This document shows positions 34,368-36,021 of a DNA stretch of 36,021 nucleotides, piece by piece. This DNA is from Flavobacteriaceae bacterium (GTDB lineage Bacteria; Bacteroidota; Bacteroidia; UKL13-3): assembly GCA_025363675.1 (NCBI GenBank), contig JANYDJ010000232.1:1-36021 (forward strand), written 5' to 3'. The translations under genes were made by a program, and so were the position numbers. Numbering within the stretch: the first letter of the stretch is position 1; every line of letters begins with the position of its first letter. Under the pieces are notes generated by a model. It saw only the letters and a program-made list of their open reading frames with translations, was not told where the DNA came from and did not search any database.

Positions 34368-35921
34368 TTATTTACTACTTAACACCGCTACGGGTATTAA
34401 CATTTCTTCTAAGGAGATGCCCCCATGCTGGAAAGTATCGCGGTACATATTTACAAAATAATTATAATTATTGGGATAAGCGAAGAAATTATCCTCATAG
34501 CAAAAAGCAAAAGTGCTGCTTACATGCGGGCAGGGCAAGCTGGCTTCTTTTGGGTTGCGTATTTCAAATACTTCTCGTTTATCATAGTTTAAATTTTTGC
34601 CTTGTTTGTAACGCAGGTTTGAAGTTGTATTTCTATCGCCAATAATTTTTACCGGATTTTTTACACGAATAGAACCATGATCGGTGGTGATGATAATTTT
34701 AACTTTTTTCTGGGCTATTTTTTTGATGGCCTCAAACAAAGGAGAATGCTCGAACCAGCTGCGAGTTAATGAACGATATGCGGCTTCATCTTCGGCTAGT
34801 TCTTTTATCATACCCATTTCGGTGCGGGCATGGCTAAGCATATCCACAAAATTATATACAATTACATTTAATTTGTTTTGAAACATGTTGCTCACATTGT
34901 CAACCATGGCCCTGCCTTGATCTAGGTTTACAACTTTGGTATAGCTCATTTTTATATCATGGCCTTGGCGTTTCAAATTTTCTGCTAGGAATTCTTCTTC
35001 ATGTAAATTTTTTCCGCCTTCTTCTTCATCATTGCTCCACAAGGTTGTAAACTTGCGTTCTATCTCGCCAGGAGGCAATCCGGCAAATAAAGCATTCCTG
35101 CAATAATGGGTAGTGGTTGGGAGTATGCTCATATATAAATCGTCCTGTTCTACACGGCAATGGCTGGCTAGGTAAGGTTGTATCATTTTCCATTGGTCGT
35201 AACGCAGGTTGTCAATTAGTATAAAAAATACAGGATCGGGTTGTTCTAATAAGGGGAATACTTTATTTTTCATTAACTGATGCGACATGATTAATCCACC
35301 CTCGCCTGGGTTTTTCATCATTTTCATATAGTTGTTGTTTATATATTTTGCCCAACTTCTATTTGCTTCTTGTTTTTGCATGGCTATAATTTCGCCCATC
35401 TGGTTGTCTTCAACCGAATCAAGTTCCAGTTCCCAATATACCAGTTTACGATATACGGCCAGCCATTCTTCGAAATTGAGATTATCATTGAGCATCATCC
35501 CAATATTTCTAAATTCCTGTTGGTATGATTGGTTCGTTTTTTCGCTGGTAAGTCGTGCGTTTTCCGTTAGTTTTTTAATGGAGTGGAGAATCTGATTTGG
35601 GTTTACAGGTTTGATTAGATAATCGGCAATTTTAGAACCGATGGCATCTTCCATTATATATTCTTCTTCGCTTTTGGTAATCATTACACAGGGCACATCG
35701 CGGAGTGCTTTTATTTGCGTAAGAGCTTCCATACCACTTATTCCAGGCATGTTCTCATCGAGAAATACCAAATCGAAAGCACGCTTTTTTATTTCTTCTA
35801 CTGCATCTACGCCGCTAGCTACAGGTGTTATATCGTATCCTTTATTTTCAAGGAATAGGATATGGGGTTTAAGTAGGTCAATCTCGTCGTCGGCCCACAG
35901 AATGGAAATTTTAGTTGACAT
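34368..35921 (-). CDS. porX: T9SS response regulator/effector PorX (receiver plus PglZ-type phosphatase domain)
   Basis: PorX is the response regulator that, with the kinase PorY, controls type IX secretion. The 517 residues match the family. The receiver domain (1-120) has acidic residues Asp11 and Asp12, phosphoacceptor Asp55 in LVFLDENMPG, Thr82 and Lys104. A helical linker follows, then an alkaline-phosphatase-superfamily (PglZ) domain (about 210-517). Its expected zinc/catalytic motifs are FFILIDNLRYDQW, ILPTTTHYCRNALFAG (a Thr nucleophile), YNFVDMLSHARTEM, IIITTDHGS and PCPHVSSTF. The enzyme half is complete and so probably active. PorY is not in the window. It is transcribed towards the shared terminator from a start at 35921. 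Confidence 0.95.
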   Translation of the reverse strand: MSTKISILWADDEIDLLKPHILFLENKGYDITPVASGVDAVEEIKKRAFDLVFLDENMPGISGMEALTQIKALRDVPCVMITKSEEEYIMEDAIGSKIADYLIKPVNPNQILHSIKKLTENARLTSEKTNQSYQQEFRNIGMMLNDNLNFEEWLAVYRKLVYWELELDSVEDNQMGEIIAMQKQEANRSWAKYINNNYMKMMKNPGEGGLIMSHQLMKNKVFPLLEQPDPVFFILIDNLRYDQWKMIQPYLASHCRVEQDDLYMSILPTTTHYCRNALFAGLPPGEIERKFTTLWSNDEEEGGKNLHEEEFLAENLKRQGHDIKMSYTKVVNLDQGRAMVDNVSNMFQNKLNVIVYNFVDMLSHARTEMGMIKELAEDEAAYRSLTRSWFEHSPLFEAIKKIAQKKVKIIITTDHGSIRVKNPVKIIGDRNTTSNLRYKQGKNLNYDKREVFEIRNPKEASLPCPHVSSTFAFCYEDNFFAYPNNYNYFVNMYRDTFQHGGISLEEMLIPVAVLSSK

Positions 35922-35955
35922 TTTTGTTAATTAAATTGGTGAGGTAAATCTGCTT

Positions 35956-35963
35956 CAAATGTA
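35956..35963 (-). promoter_or_regulatory. possible -7 box of porX
   Basis: On the minus strand TACATTTG (35963-35956) matches TAnnTTTG exactly, 34 nt before the ATG at 35921. No TTG is found at the expected upstream distance. Confidence 0.4.
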
Positions 35964-36021
35964 ACGACTTTGTGTGAAGTTACCTAAACGTGGTAAAGGG
36001 TTGCATTTGTTACAAGGGAAT

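Overview
The window is a low-GC chromosomal segment of a Bacteroidota bacterium. Several features point the same way. At least five predicted exported proteins and one orphan fragment end in type IX secretion (T9SS) C-terminal domains. The window encodes the T9SS proteins PorT and PorX. It also has a TonB receptor with a carboxypeptidase-like N-terminal domain, an ECF sigma factor followed by an outer-membrane barrel protein, and promoters of the Bacteroidota type (TTG, spacer, TAnnTTTG) with no clear Shine-Dalgarno sequences. I cannot name the genus.

Positions 1-6516 hold mostly envelope and housekeeping genes on the minus strand. A porT-tgt-MATE operon ends in a short convergent overlap with a plus-strand outer-membrane barrel gene. 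Upstream of it lie a second barrel gene, an OmpA-type lipoprotein gene and a small exported protein gene. Positions 6533-17632 carry large secreted or surface proteins: an M4 (thermolysin-type) metalloprotease with a T9SS tail, a TonB-dependent receptor, and two tandem paralogues. The paralogues have an unusual N-terminal C-x4-C-H motif, Ig-like repeats, one or two PKD modules and a T9SS tail.

Positions 17860-23656 begin with glmM (plus strand, probable GTG start). It is followed on the minus strand by a run that reads sigma factor, inner-membrane/outer-membrane protein, PKD/T9SS protein, methylmalonyl-CoA epimerase. The first three genes overlap one another and look like one signalling and secretion operon. 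Positions 23812-31627 hold a fused alpha/beta 2-oxoacid dehydrogenase E1, a small membrane protein, a two-gene unit (DUF4143-type ATPase plus YD-repeat lipoprotein) preceded by four 32-bp tandem repeats, and valS. Positions 31628-36021 hold the hibernation factor gene hpf, an orphan T9SS tail fragment, another T9SS substrate, and porX reading towards them.

The common theme is protein export to the cell surface: PorT (translocon), PorX (regulator/effector), a sigma-factor operon that may respond to envelope state, and several T9SS cargo proteins. No rRNA, confident tRNA, CRISPR array, insertion sequence or phage gene was found. The observations most worth checking are the repeat-associated ATPase/lipoprotein unit, the sigma/bridging-barrel/cargo operon, the C-x4-C-H paralogues, a Tgt without its zinc ligands, and a nearly fixed 19-20 nt distance between the -7 box and the start codon in five genes.
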